From positions 1 through 64,000 of the forward strand of contig NZ_RYFV01000013.1 of the NCBI RefSeq assembly GCF_004104015.1: DNA of 64,000 bases, in the 5' to 3' direction. Of the stretch, positions 34,637 to 43,834 are shown piece by piece (the stretch's first letter is position 1; every line of letters starts with the position of its first letter). Source of the stretch: Actinomyces oricola (GTDB lineage Bacteria > Actinomycetota > Actinomycetes > Actinomycetales > Actinomycetaceae). The position numbers were made by a program, and so were the translations under genes. Under the pieces are notes generated by a model, which was given only the letters and a program-made list of their open reading frames with translations, ran no database searches and had not been told where the DNA came from.

Positions 34637-35875
34637 TTAGCGGGTGCGCTTGTAGAAGGGGGCGGCGACGACGCGCATGGGCAGATGCCGGCCGCGCACA
34701 TCAGCGCTCAGCTCGGTGCCCACCGGCCAGGCGGGCTCCTGCGGGGAGTAGGGGGCCAGCAGCGCCAGGGCGATCGGGTGGCCCAGCGTGGGGGAGAGCA
34801 GTCCAGAGGTCACCACCCCCAGCTCGGTGCCATCAGCCCCCACGACGGGGCAGCCCGCCCGGGCTGCCCGCCGGCCCTCACCGGCCAGGGCCACCAGGAC
34901 GCGGGTTCCGGGCCGCCCCTGGTGCTCCGCGCGGGCCACCAGGGCGGGCCGACCCACGAAATCAGGCTTGCTCAGGGCCACAACTGATCCCAAGGAGGCG
35001 TCGAAGGGGGTGAGTTCCGCGCTGAGCTCATGGCCGTACAGGGGCATGCCGGCCTCCAGGCGCAGGGAGTCGCGGGCGGCCAGCCCGCAGGGCGTGAGTA
35101 CGGCCTCGTTTCCCGAGGCTGGGGCCAGGGCCGCGGCATTGCCTGAGATGACGTCCCACAGGTCCTCGGCGTCCTCAGCGTTGCAGAAGACCTCGAAGCC
35201 GTCCTCACCGGTGTAGCCGGTGCGGGCCAGGAGCACCGAATGCCCCGCGGCCGTGGCCCGCACTGCCGCGTAGTAGCGCAGCCGTGCCAGGAGCTCATCG
35301 CCGCACAGGACATCGGCGCCGCAGCCCTCCGATGCCCGACTGGCAGCCGGGCGCAGGGCCGCGGGCATGGCCGCGCCGGACTCCACCACACCGCGCAGCA
35401 CCTCCTGGGCGCGGGGCCCCTGGACGGCGAGCAGGGCCGTGGACAAGGACAGGTCGGCGACCTCGCAGTCAAAGCCCTCACTGCGCACCATGAGCTCGGC
35501 GGCCACGCGGTCGCGGTTGGAGGCATTAGGGACCACCAGAAGTTCCTCGTCGCACACCCGGTAAACGATGAGGTCATCAATAACGCCGCCGGAGGCGTCC
35601 ACGATCATGGTGTATCGGGCCCGCCCCACGGCCAGGGTGCCCATGGCGCCGGTCAGGGCGTGATCCAGCGCGGCCAGGGCGCCAGGGCCGCTCACGCCGA
35701 TCTCACCCATGTGGGACAGGTCGAAGATGCCGGCGCTGGAGCGCACCGCCCGGTGCTCGGCTATGTCCGAGGCGTAGCGCAGCGGCATCCGCCACCCGCC
35801 GAAGTCGGTGAAAGAGGCGCCCAGGCGGGTGTGAACGGAATGCAGGGGGGTGCGGTGCAGCGAGACGGGGGTCAT
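34637..35875 (-). CDS. gcvT: Glycine cleavage system T protein (aminomethyltransferase)
   Basis: Transfers the methylene group from the H-protein-bound aminomethyl to THF, releasing ammonia. The 412 residues begin 'TPLHSVHTRLGASFTDFGGW', with 'GIFDLSHMGEI', 'GVIDDLIVYR', 'ARTGYTGEDGFEVF' and 'GLAARDSLRLEAGMPLYGHE' in canonical order. It is longer than the usual ~365-375 because of an insert near 'RPAASRASEGCGADVLCG'. The ATG overlaps the gcvP stop (ATGA), with GGAGG four bases upstream, so the pair is translationally coupled. Confidence 0.95.
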   Translation of the reverse strand: MTPVSLHRTPLHSVHTRLGASFTDFGGWRMPLRYASDIAEHRAVRSSAGIFDLSHMGEIGVSGPGALAALDHALTGAMGTLAVGRARYTMIVDASGGVIDDLIVYRVCDEELLVVPNASNRDRVAAELMVRSEGFDCEVADLSLSTALLAVQGPRAQEVLRGVVESGAAMPAALRPAASRASEGCGADVLCGDELLARLRYYAAVRATAAGHSVLLARTGYTGEDGFEVFCNAEDAEDLWDVISGNAAALAPASGNEAVLTPCGLAARDSLRLEAGMPLYGHELSAELTPFDASLGSVVALSKPDFVGRPALVARAEHQGRPGTRVLVALAGEGRRAARAGCPVVGADGTELGVVTSGLLSPTLGHPIALALLAPYSPQEPAWPVGTELSADVRGRHLPMRVVAAPFYKRTR

Positions 35876-38847
35876 GAGTCCTCCGAGGCGGTGGTGGGGG
35901 CGTCGTCGGCGATATCAGTCGGTGCCGGGCAGGTGCACGTGAGGTTGCGGTCCCCCCAGGCGTTGTCAATGCGGGCCACAGGTGCGAAGTACTTGTCCCG
36001 CTCCATGCCCGGCAGGGGGAAGGCCGCCTGAGCCCTGGTGTAGGGCCGGTCCCAATCCTCGGCGGCCACCTGGGCCAGGGTGTGCGGGCTGCGGCGCAGC
36101 ATTGAGTCCTCCAGACTCACGGCCCCGCGCTCCACCTGGTCAATCTCAGCGCGGATGGCGCGCATGGCCGCCACAAAGCGGTCCAACTCCTCACCGGGCT
36201 CGGACTCGGTGGGCTCAACCATGAGGGTGCCGGCCACCGGGAAGGACAGGGTCGGGGCGTGAAAACCGTAGTCGATGAGGCGCTTGGCCACGTCCTCGGC
36301 CGTGACGCCGGTGTCCCTGGTGATCGGGCGCAGGTCCAGGACGCATTCGTGGGCCACCAGTCCCCCCGGGCCGGTGTACAGGGTGGGGAAGGCGTCGGCC
36401 AAGCGACGGGCGAGGTAGTTGGCGTTGGCAATGGCGCTTAAGGAAGCTGTGCGCAGGTCGGCGTCATCCATGAGGGCCAGGTAGGACCAGGCCAGGGGCA
36501 TGACCCCGGCCGAACCGAAGCGGGCCCCCATGACCGGTGGCGCACTGAAACCGGCGTCCGGGTCGCCTTCGCACGGCGGTGCCGAGTCGCGCGGCCCAGC
36601 GGGCAGGAAGGCGGCCAGGTGCTCCTTGACGGCCACCGGCCCCACCCCGGGCCCGCCGCCCCCGTGGGGGATCGCGAAGGTCTTGTGAAGGTTGAGGTGG
36701 GAGACGTCGCCGCCCAGATCTCCAGGTCGCACCAGCCCGCACAGGGCGTTGAGGTTAGCCCCGTCAATGTAGACCTGGCCACCGGCCTCGTGCACCAGAC
36801 GCGTGACCTCCATGACCTGCGGCTCGAAGACGCCGTGCGTGGAGGGGTAGGTGAGCATAATCGCCGCCACCCGCTCCCGGTGGGCGGCAAGCACGGCGCG
36901 CAGGTCCTCGACGTCAATCGAGCCGTCAGCAGCGGTGGACACCACCGCTACGCGCATTCCGGCCCCGGCGGCTGAGGCGGCGTTCGTGCCATGGGCGCTG
37001 GCCGGCACCAGGCACAGGTCGCGCCGGTCTTGACCCACCGAGCGCAGGTAGCCGCGAATGGCGAGCAGGCCGGCGAGCTCGCCCTGGGCTCCAGAGGCGG
37101 GTTGGACACTGACCCGGTCATACCCCGTCAGCGCGGCCAAGCGGTCGGAGAGCTGGGTGAGCATGAGGCGCCACCCGCGCGTCTGGCGGGCCGGGGCCAG
37201 GGGGTGGATGCCGGCCAGGGCGGGCTCCAGCCACAGGGCCGATTCAATGGCGGCGTTGAGTTTGAGGGTGCACGAGCCCAAGGGGATCATGGTGCGGTCC
37301 AGGGCCAGGTCCCGGTCGGCCAGGCGTCGCAGGTAGCGCACAAGAGCCACCTCGCTGTGGTAGGTGTTGAAGACCGGGTGCGTCAGGTAACTGCTGGTGC
37401 GCCGCAGCGACTCGGGCAGGCCCAGGCCGCCAGAGCCCGAGGCTCGCCCGCCGGTGGGCCTCCCGGCGCCGGTGGCTGCGGTCGAGGACGGGGCGGCCAG
37501 GGCGGCGACCACGCGCTCGACGTCAGCCGGCGTCGTCGTCTCGTTGGTGGACAGGCCCACATGGTCCTCGTCCAGCAGGCGCAGGTTGTAGCCGGCGGCC
37601 TCGGCTCGGGCCACGGCCTCCCGGGCGCCCCCGGGCAGAACAACGCTCAGAGTATCGAAGAAGGCCTTATGCTCGACCTCCAGCCCGTGGGCGCGAAGTG
37701 CGACGGCAATGCCCACCGCCTGGTCGTGAACGTGCCGGGCAATGCGCTCCAGGCCCTCGGGGCCGTGGTGGACGGCGTAAAAAGCGGCCACCACGGCCAG
37801 CAGCGCCTGGGCTGTGCAAATGTTCGAGGTGGCCTTCTCCCGGCGGATGTGCTGCTCGCGGGTCTGAAGGGACAGGCGGTAGGCCTGGGCGCCCTCGACA
37901 TCGCGAGAAACACCCACAATGCGGCCCGGCACCTGGCGGGTCAGCCGGGCGGTGACCGCCATGAACCCGGGGTGGGGCCCGCCGAAGAACAGGGGTACGC
38001 CCAGGCGCTGGGCACTGCCCACCACAATATCGGCGCCCAACTCGCCGGGCGCCTCCAGGAGCGTCAGGGCCAGGGGATCTGCGTCCACGGCCACCAAAGC
38101 GCCGCGGGCATGCGCGGCCTCAATGGCGGGCGCCAGATCGGCAATGGCGCCGCGCGTCGTCACCTGTGCCAGCACCGCGCCCAGCAGTGGGCCGTCTCCG
38201 GCCGGGCCGGGCTCACACAACTGCGCCGCCGTGGCCACGACCACCGGGATCCCCACGGCCTCGCAGCGGGCCCGGGCAACCTCCAGGCACTGGGGGTGCA
38301 GGCCGGCGTCCAAGACCACCGCCCGCCCGCGAGCCCCACGGGCAGCACGGGCCATGAGCAGGACGGCCTCGGCCACGGCGGTGGCTTCGTCCAGCAGTGA
38401 GGCGCAGGCCACCGGCAGGGCCGTCAGGTCGCAGACCATGGTCTGGAACAGGAGCTGGGCCTCCAGGCGCCCCTGGGAGATCTCGGCCTGGTAGGGCGTG
38501 TAGGCAGTGGTCCACGCCGGGTTGCCCAGCACATCACGGGCGATCACCGCCGGGGTGAGCGTGGGGTGGTAGCCGCAGCCGATCATCTCAATGTGGGGGT
38601 CGTTGAGGGCCGCCAGCCGGCGCAGCGCCTCGCGGGCCTGCTCCTCCGACAAGCCCCCTGCGGCCGCCGTCGGCTCGCCGGGCCCCGGCGCCGGGAGCAC
38701 GGGCAGCCCGGATGGCAGGGCCGCGGCGGCGAGCTCCTCGAGGTCGGTAACGCCCAGGGCCGCCAAGACATGGGCGCCGGCGCTCGCCGCGCCGGCAACA
38801 TGCCGAGTGACGAAGGGGGCGTGAGGAGTGGCGCGTCGTTGGGCCAT
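35872..38847 (-). CDS. gcvP: Glycine dehydrogenase (decarboxylating), P protein
   Basis: PLP enzyme that decarboxylates glycine and loads the aminomethyl group on GcvH. From ATG 38847 the protein has 991 residues, as expected for the fused two-half P protein. 'IGCGYHPTLTPAVI' and 'YTPYQAEISQGRLE' mark the N-half. The C-half has 'LGSCTLKLNA' and the PLP lysine K722 in 'HLNLHKTFAIPHGGGGPG'. I chose 38847 because GGAGG (38857-38853) is five bases upstream; ATG 38865 lacks a site. First gene of gcvP-gcvT-gcvH and divergent from miaB. Confidence 0.96.
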   Translation of the reverse strand: MAQRRATPHAPFVTRHVAGAASAGAHVLAALGVTDLEELAAAALPSGLPVLPAPGPGEPTAAAGGLSEEQAREALRRLAALNDPHIEMIGCGYHPTLTPAVIARDVLGNPAWTTAYTPYQAEISQGRLEAQLLFQTMVCDLTALPVACASLLDEATAVAEAVLLMARAARGARGRAVVLDAGLHPQCLEVARARCEAVGIPVVVATAAQLCEPGPAGDGPLLGAVLAQVTTRGAIADLAPAIEAAHARGALVAVDADPLALTLLEAPGELGADIVVGSAQRLGVPLFFGGPHPGFMAVTARLTRQVPGRIVGVSRDVEGAQAYRLSLQTREQHIRREKATSNICTAQALLAVVAAFYAVHHGPEGLERIARHVHDQAVGIAVALRAHGLEVEHKAFFDTLSVVLPGGAREAVARAEAAGYNLRLLDEDHVGLSTNETTTPADVERVVAALAAPSSTAATGAGRPTGGRASGSGGLGLPESLRRTSSYLTHPVFNTYHSEVALVRYLRRLADRDLALDRTMIPLGSCTLKLNAAIESALWLEPALAGIHPLAPARQTRGWRLMLTQLSDRLAALTGYDRVSVQPASGAQGELAGLLAIRGYLRSVGQDRRDLCLVPASAHGTNAASAAGAGMRVAVVSTAADGSIDVEDLRAVLAAHRERVAAIMLTYPSTHGVFEPQVMEVTRLVHEAGGQVYIDGANLNALCGLVRPGDLGGDVSHLNLHKTFAIPHGGGGPGVGPVAVKEHLAAFLPAGPRDSAPPCEGDPDAGFSAPPVMGARFGSAGVMPLAWSYLALMDDADLRTASLSAIANANYLARRLADAFPTLYTGPGGLVAHECVLDLRPITRDTGVTAEDVAKRLIDYGFHAPTLSFPVAGTLMVEPTESEPGEELDRFVAAMRAIRAEIDQVERGAVSLEDSMLRRSPHTLAQVAAEDWDRPYTRAQAAFPLPGMERDKYFAPVARIDNAWGDRNLTCTCPAPTDIADDAPTTASEDS

Positions 38848-38877
38848 GGAAACCTCCAAGGTCATGGTTCGGCTGGC

Positions 38878-38883
38878 ATCATA
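38878..38883 (-). promoter_or_regulatory. -10 element upstream of gcvP
   Basis: Minus-strand TATGAT, close to the ideal -10 sequence, would give a leader of about 25 nucleotides with the GGAGG ribosome binding site. No glycine riboswitch core is seen upstream in 38884-39020. Confidence 0.5.
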
Positions 38884-39022
38884 TGGTCAAGGTGAGCGCC
38901 GACACGACCCGGTGCGGCAGCGCGCCCGCTGATGATCGGGGGCGCGGCGGGGCGGCCGGCCGGGTGACATGTTGCACCCCCTGCCGTGGGCCGGGGGGCC
39001 GGGACCGGGTCCGGGGGCGCTC

Positions 39023-39028
39023 TAGGAT
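39023..39028 (+). promoter_or_regulatory. -10 element upstream of miaB
   Basis: TAGGAT lies eight bases before ATG 39037 and five before the in-frame TTG 39034. Either reading gives an almost leaderless mRNA. Confidence 0.4.
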
Positions 39029-39036
39029 GCACCTTG

Positions 39037-40731
39037 ATGACGCCGACGCCCTACGCACCTTCTCCGGCCACCGCGGTGCCGCTGTTCTCAGGCCGCACGG
39101 GCGTGCGCACCTACCATGTGCGCACCCTGGGCTGCCAGATGAACGTCCACGACTCGGAGCACATGGCGGGGCTCCTGGAGGAGGCCGGGTATCGGCGCGC
39201 CGAGGAGGTCCCCCAGGCCGCCGCCCGGGCCACACGGGCCGGGGACGGCGGGGCGGACGTGGTCATCCTCAACACCTGCTCGGTGCGTGAGAACGCGGCC
39301 AATCGGCTCTTCGGCAACCTCGGCCAGCTGGCCGAGGTCAAGCGGCAGCGCCCCGGCATGCAGATCGCCGTCGCCGGGTGCCTGGCCCAGCAGATGGGGC
39401 GGGGGATTGTGGAGCGGGCCCCCTGGGTCGACGTCGTCTTCGGCACCCACAACCTCGACGTGCTGCCCGCCCTGCTGGAGCGGGCTCGCCACAATGCGGC
39501 GGCCGCCGTGGAGCTGGAGGAGTCCCTCAAGGTCTTCCCCTCCACCCTGCCCACCCGCCGCGAGTCCGTCTACGCCGCCTGGGTGTCCATTGCCGTGGGC
39601 TGCAACAACACGTGCACCTTCTGCATTGTGCCCTCCCTGCGGGGCAGGCAGCGCGACCGGCGCCCCGGGGAGATTCTGGCGGAGATCGAGGCCGTCGCCG
39701 CCCAGGGGGCCATAGAGGTCACCCTGCTGGGCCAGAACGTCAACTCCTACGGCGTCGGATTCGGCGACCGCCGCGCCTTCGCGAAACTCCTGCGCGCCAG
39801 CGGCGCCGTGGAGGGCATTGAACGAGTGCGCTTCACCAGCCCACACCCGGCGGCCTTCACCGACGACGTCATTGAGGCCATGGCCTCCACGCCCACCGTC
39901 ATGCCCAGCCTCCACATGCCCCTGCAGTCCGGATCCGACACCATCCTGCGGGCCATGCGCCGCTCCTACCGGGCGAAGCGATTCCTGGGGATCCTGGAGC
40001 GGGTGCGGGCCGCCATGCCGGAGGCCGCCATCAGCACCGACATTATTGTCGGCTTCCCCGGTGAGACCGAAGAGGACTTCCAGGCCACGCTCAACGTGGT
40101 GGAGCAGGCGCGCTTCGCGTCGGCCTTCACCTTCGAGTACTCCCCGCGGCCGGGCACCCCGGCCGCCGACCGCGACGACCAGATCCCCGCCGAGGTGGTC
40201 AAAGACCGCTACCGGCGCCTGGAGGAGTTGGTGCGCCGCATGACCCATGAGGAGAACGTCAAGCAGGAGGGGCGCGTCGTCGAGGTGCTCGTGGCCCAGG
40301 GGGAGGGCCGCCGCGACGCTGCGACCGCGCGCATCTCGGGGCGGGCGGCGGACAACCGCCTGGTCCATGTGGCCCTGCCCCAGGGCCTATCCGCCACGGA
40401 CTACGCCGGCGGCGCCCCACGGCCGGGGGACATGGTGAGCGCGCGCGTCACTCACGGCGCCCCCCACAACCTCATTGCCGACTCGGCCCTGTGCGGGGCG
40501 GTGAGCGCCGAGGCGCTCGCGGCCAACGAGGCCCGGCCCGCGGGCGACCGGGTGTGGTACGACGACGGGCCGGCCCTGTTCGCAGTGCGTCGCACCCGGG
40601 CCGGGGACGCCTGGGAGCAGGCGCAGGCGCAGGCCCGTGCCGCCCCGGAGCCCGACACCGCGCCGGTGCCCATTGGCATGCCGACCATCCGCGTCGGTGC
40701 GCCGAGCGCAGGCGGTCGGGTCCAAGGGTGA
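39037..40731 (+). CDS. miaB: tRNA-2-methylthio-N6-dimethylallyladenosine synthase MiaB
   Basis: Radical-SAM methylthiotransferase that modifies A37 of tRNAs reading U-starting codons, after MiaA. Of 564 residues, the N-terminal [4Fe-4S] cysteines are C33 ('TLGCQMN'), C81 ('NTCSVRE') and C115 ('AGCLAQ'). The radical-SAM triad is C189-x3-C193-x2-C196 in '[10 protein letters not shown]'. A TRAM domain follows and then a C-terminal extension of roughly 80 residues ending '[11 protein letters not shown]', longer than usual. miaA lies 10 kb downstream beyond the iron genes. The frame opens further upstream, but the promoter sits there. Confidence 0.95.
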   Translation: MTPTPYAPSPATAVPLFSGRTGVRTYHVRTLGCQMNVHDSEHMAGLLEEAGYRRAEEVPQAAARATRAGDGGADVVILNTCSVRENAANRLFGNLGQLAEVKRQRPGMQIAVAGCLAQQMGRGIVERAPWVDVVFGTHNLDVLPALLERARHNAAAAVELEESLKVFPSTLPTRRESVYAAWVSIAVGCNNTCTFCIVPSLRGRQRDRRPGEILAEIEAVAAQGAIEVTLLGQNVNSYGVGFGDRRAFAKLLRASGAVEGIERVRFTSPHPAAFTDDVIEAMASTPTVMPSLHMPLQSGSDTILRAMRRSYRAKRFLGILERVRAAMPEAAISTDIIVGFPGETEEDFQATLNVVEQARFASAFTFEYSPRPGTPAADRDDQIPAEVVKDRYRRLEELVRRMTHEENVKQEGRVVEVLVAQGEGRRDAATARISGRAADNRLVHVALPQGLSATDYAGGAPRPGDMVSARVTHGAPHNLIADSALCGAVSAEALAANEARPAGDRVWYDDGPALFAVRRTRAGDAWEQAQAQARAAPEPDTAPVPIGMPTIRVGAPSAGGRVQG

Positions 40732-40761
40732 GACCGGGCGCGATCTGACCCCGGCATGCGG

Positions 40762-41763
40762 CTAGAGAGCACGCTCGCCCGGCCCCGCGGGGGGCCGGGC
40801 AGGCGGGTGCGGCGCCTCCCGGGTGAAGACTTCCCCGAGCCGGGGGAAAGTGCGGCTCATGGCCGCGGTGCCGTCTGAGCGCAGGAGCACGAAGTCGAAG
40901 CGGAAGCCGGCGGCCACTAAGTCCTGCGGTGGGGTCATGAACAGCGCCGTGGCCAGGCCGTCGGCCTCGGCGCCCCGGCGGGCCACGGTCCAGGAGGCCA
41001 GCACGCTGCTCGTGGGCTGCCCGGTCAGGGCGTCCAGAATGTGATGGAGTCCATTGCCCCAGGCGCGGTGACTGATCCCCGAGGCGCACACCGCGCCCTC
41101 AGTGAGTTCAACCACCCCGACAACACGATCCTCGGCGCCCGGCTCCTCCAACCCGATTCGCACCGGCTCGGCCGAGCGCACCACGACATCCCCCGAGGCG
41201 TCCACAATGTGCTCTGTGACGCCGCTGCCATCTAGAAGATCGGAGACGAGGTCGGCCAGTGCCCCCTTGCCCACAGCGCCCACGTCCACCAGCGCCGGAG
41301 TCTCCAGGCGCAGGAGGTCGCCGTCGTGGTGCGCCGACGCCGCCCAATTCATGGTTTCCGCCGGAGCGTCCAGGCGGCGGAGGTTTCCGTGGCGCACCGT
41401 AAAGGAGTAGGCGGGGTCGTAGCCGAGTTCGACCAGCCGGGCGCCCACCAGGGGGTCAATGCGCCCGCTGCTGGCGGTGTGGAGGCGGTCGTAGAGGTCG
41501 AGGATCCGCCCAGAGCCCGGTGGCAGGTCGAGGAGCGCCGGGCCGGCGCCGAACTCACCGCGGGCGGCCCGGCTGACCAGCGAGTCGGGGCGGAAACGTG
41601 ACCAGGTCCGCTCGAAGGAGGCGACCAGCTCTGCGACTCCCCGACGCAGGGGGGCGCTCAATGGCGCGGGGGAGCGAATAGTCCAGGAGGCGCCCGTGGC
41701 GGGGAAGGAGCAATGCCCTCGCCAACGCCCGGGGCGGGGAACCAAGCCGTGTTTCTGACGCAC
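40762..41763 (-). CDS. apbE: FAD:protein FMN transferase (ApbE)
   Basis: Covalently attaches FMN to Ser/Thr of target flavoproteins outside the membrane. The GTG at 41763 is set by AAAGGAG four bases upstream, giving 333 residues; the longer open frame crosses the promoter. Family blocks: 'FERTWSRFRPDSLVSR' near the N-terminus, 'DVGAVGKGALADLV' (the DxGxxxKG flavin-binding block), 'HIVDASGDVVV' and 'GNGLHHILDALTGQPTS' with the metal-binding aspartate. No clear signal peptide is seen. It is divergent from the FTR1 operon, whose last gene is an FMN-binding lipoprotein, its likely substrate. It converges on miaB. Confidence 0.92.
   Translation of the reverse strand: MRQKHGLVPRPGRWRGHCSFPATGASWTIRSPAPLSAPLRRGVAELVASFERTWSRFRPDSLVSRAARGEFGAGPALLDLPPGSGRILDLYDRLHTASSGRIDPLVGARLVELGYDPAYSFTVRHGNLRRLDAPAETMNWAASAHHDGDLLRLETPALVDVGAVGKGALADLVSDLLDGSGVTEHIVDASGDVVVRSAEPVRIGLEEPGAEDRVVGVVELTEGAVCASGISHRAWGNGLHHILDALTGQPTSSVLASWTVARRGAEADGLATALFMTPPQDLVAAGFRFDFVLLRSDGTAAMSRTFPRLGEVFTREAPHPPARPPAGPGERAL
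40777..40800. terminator. Hairpin at the apbE 3' end, facing miaB
   Basis: A perfect 10-bp stem GCCCGGCCCC/GGGGCCGGGC has a GCGG loop within the last apbE codons. It could end transcription of miaB (40731) and perhaps apbE. Confidence 0.45.
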
Positions 41764-41799
41764 TGTACTCCTTTCTGTGAGACCGGCTCCTCTCACAGC

Positions 41800-41818
41800 G
41801 TAGATGAGCCTATCCTTC
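41800..41818. promoter_or_regulatory. DtxR/IdeR-like iron box 1
   Basis: GTAGATGAGCCTATCCTTC matches the 19-bp DtxR/IdeR consensus (TTAGGTTAGSCTAACCTAA) at 13 of 19 positions when aligned by eye. It overlaps a minus-strand TACGCT (41802-41797) suited as the apbE -10. Confidence 0.5.
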
Positions 41819-41823
41819 TCGAT

Positions 41824-41842
41824 ATAGGCGAGCCTCATGTGT
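41824..41842. promoter_or_regulatory. DtxR/IdeR-like iron box 2
   Basis: ATAGGCGAGCCTCATGTGT shares the GAGCCT core with box 1, 24 bp away, and matches the iron-box consensus at about 11 of 19 positions. It ends just before the plus-strand -10 sequence. Confidence 0.42.
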
Positions 41843-41843
41843 C

Positions 41844-41849
41844 TAAAAT
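41844..41849 (+). promoter_or_regulatory. -10 element of the FTR1 operon
   Basis: TAAAAT, immediately downstream of iron box 2, about 47 bases before ATG 41896. A repressor on the boxes would cover this promoter. Confidence 0.5.
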
Positions 41850-41895
41850 AAGTGTCTGTCGTTCCAGCGTCATCGACGTGCGAAAGAGTCCCCGT

Positions 41896-43737
41896 ATGCC
41901 CTCTCACCACACCCCCGCCCGCGTCAACCCGCCATACCCGGCAACGCGGGCGATCACGCTGGTCGCTTTGCTCCTGACCCTCGTGTGGGTCGTGTGCTCG
42001 GTCCAGCCGCAGGCGCATGCCTCCGACACTGACACCGACTACGGCACCTGGAGCGAGGTGGCCCAGGCCGTCAGTGATGAGCTCAACTCGGCCCTGGAGG
42101 ACTACCGGCAGGGGGACAGGGCGGGCGCCGCGGCAGGGTTCCAGCGCGCCTACAACTCCGACTACGTCGCCTCCAACCTCGCCAAGGTCACCTCCGACCG
42201 CCTGGGGGAGGAGACCATGGCCGAGCAGCGGGACGCCTTCTCCGCGCTGCGCTCCTCGGCCTACGCCGCCGGCAACGAGCAGACGATCGCCGACGGCGTG
42301 GCCGATCTAGCCACCTCGGTGGCCAACTCGGCCACCGAGCTCGACGCGCTCACGGACCTGTCCTCGCCCCGGGACTACGCCGCCGAGCGCGCCGCCACCA
42401 TTGCCACCGAGCGGGCGCAGCTCCAGGCCAGCCAGACGCAGGTCAACGAGGGGCGCGGCGAGCGCACATGGAGCGATATTGCCGCGGAGATGACCACCCT
42501 GATTAACCAGGGCTATGACAAGGCCGTCGCCGGCGACGGTGAGGCCGGTGCGGCCCTGGTCAATCAGGCCTACTACGGCTACTACGAGAAGCTCGGTTTT
42601 GAGAAGACCGTCATGGCGGCAATATCCGGGGACAGGGTCTCTCAGGTGGAGAACCAGTTCAAGGTCGTGCGCAAAGCCATGCTCTCCGGGGCCGACCCCT
42701 CCGAGCTCAAGGCCGATGTCGATTCCCTGACCACCATGCTCGCCGATGATGCCGCGACCTTGGACGGCGGCGCCGCCGCCGACGTCAACCCCATTAAGGT
42801 CTTCCTGTCCGGCTCCTTCGGCCAGGCCCTCCTCATCCTGCTGCGCGAGGGCCTTGAGGCGATCCTCGTGGTGGCCGCAATCATCGCCTACCTCATTAAG
42901 GCGGGGATGAAGAACCGCGTCAAGCAGATCTATATCGGCATTGTGCTGGGCCTGATCGCCAGCGGCATTGTCGCCGTCCTATTCGCCTGGCTCTACAACT
43001 CCGCCTCCGCCCACCAGGAGGTCCTCGAGGGGGTCGTGGCGCTGGTCGCCATGGTCATGCTCCTGTTCACCAGCAACTGGATGCTCTCAAAGGCCTCGGT
43101 GGCCTCATGGAACGCCTACATCAAGGACAAGACCGAGGCCTCGATATCCAATGGCGGGGTCTGGGCCCTGACCTCCCTGTCATTCCTGGCCGTCTTCCGC
43201 GAGGGCGCCGAAACCGTCATGTTCTACGAGGCCCTTTTCGCCATGGACCCCGGCGGCTCGGCCAGCATCTGGCAGGGCTTCGGCGTGGGCGCCCTGGTGC
43301 TCGTCATCGTCTTCCTCCTCATCCGGTTCACCTCGGTGAAGATCCCCCTGCGCCCCTTCTTCGCGATCACCAGCGCCATGATGGCCGTGCTCGTGGTGAT
43401 CTTCGCCGGAGGCGGCGTGCATGCGCTGCTGGAGGGCGACATTGTTCCAGCCACCTATATCGAGGGCGTACCCACCTACGACTACCTCGGTATCTACCCC
43501 TACCGGGAGACCCTTGGCGCCCAGGCGGTCATGGCCGTCATTGTCATCGTTTTGTCAGTGGTCTCCCTGGTGCGTCACCGCAGTGCTGACAAGGAGCGCG
43601 CCCGGGCCGCGGCCGCCGAGGAGCCGGGGGTGCCCGCAGAGGCGAAGGAGACGAAGGAGACAACAACAGCGGGGGCCCAGGCGTCCGTCGAGGCCGCCCG
43701 GCCTGAGGCGGAGAGGGCGGCCGAGCCCGCTGACTGA
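41896..43737 (+). CDS. FTR1-family iron permease with large extracytoplasmic N-terminal domain
   Basis: Membrane permease for ferric/ferrous iron (FTR1/EfeU/FetM type). From ATG 41896 there are 613 residues. A signal peptide (helix ~19-35, 'QPQAHAS') is followed by a ~270-residue helical extracytoplasmic domain made of two related halves ('GTWSEVAQAVSDELNSAL...' and 'RTWSDIAAEMTTLINQGY...'). About seven membrane helices then carry both iron motifs, LREGLE (316-321) and REGAE (435-439). The C-terminus is a charged Ala/Glu tail. Long N-terminal domains of this kind occur in the Cj1658/FetM-type permeases that pair with P19 proteins, as here. First gene of the operon. Confidence 0.94.
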   Translation: MPSHHTPARVNPPYPATRAITLVALLLTLVWVVCSVQPQAHASDTDTDYGTWSEVAQAVSDELNSALEDYRQGDRAGAAAGFQRAYNSDYVASNLAKVTSDRLGEETMAEQRDAFSALRSSAYAAGNEQTIADGVADLATSVANSATELDALTDLSSPRDYAAERAATIATERAQLQASQTQVNEGRGERTWSDIAAEMTTLINQGYDKAVAGDGEAGAALVNQAYYGYYEKLGFEKTVMAAISGDRVSQVENQFKVVRKAMLSGADPSELKADVDSLTTMLADDAATLDGGAAADVNPIKVFLSGSFGQALLILLREGLEAILVVAAIIAYLIKAGMKNRVKQIYIGIVLGLIASGIVAVLFAWLYNSASAHQEVLEGVVALVAMVMLLFTSNWMLSKASVASWNAYIKDKTEASISNGGVWALTSLSFLAVFREGAETVMFYEALFAMDPGGSASIWQGFGVGALVLVIVFLLIRFTSVKIPLRPFFAITSAMMAVLVVIFAGGGVHALLEGDIVPATYIEGVPTYDYLGIYPYRETLGAQAVMAVIVIVLSVVSLVRHRSADKERARAAAAEEPGVPAEAKETKETTTAGAQASVEAARPEAERAAEPAD

Positions 43738-43834
43738 ACCCGCCACCATCACACATCTTCCCGACCAACGGCCGGAAGACCCCGGCCCCGCGCCGCCCGA
43801 CGCGGGGCCCCAGCCCCGACACGGAAGGAATCCC

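Noticed and set aside
41713-41895. FTR1 start further upstream
   Set aside because: The frame is open from 41713, but that stretch overlaps apbE coding sequence, the iron boxes and the -10; ATG 41896 begins a proper signal peptide.
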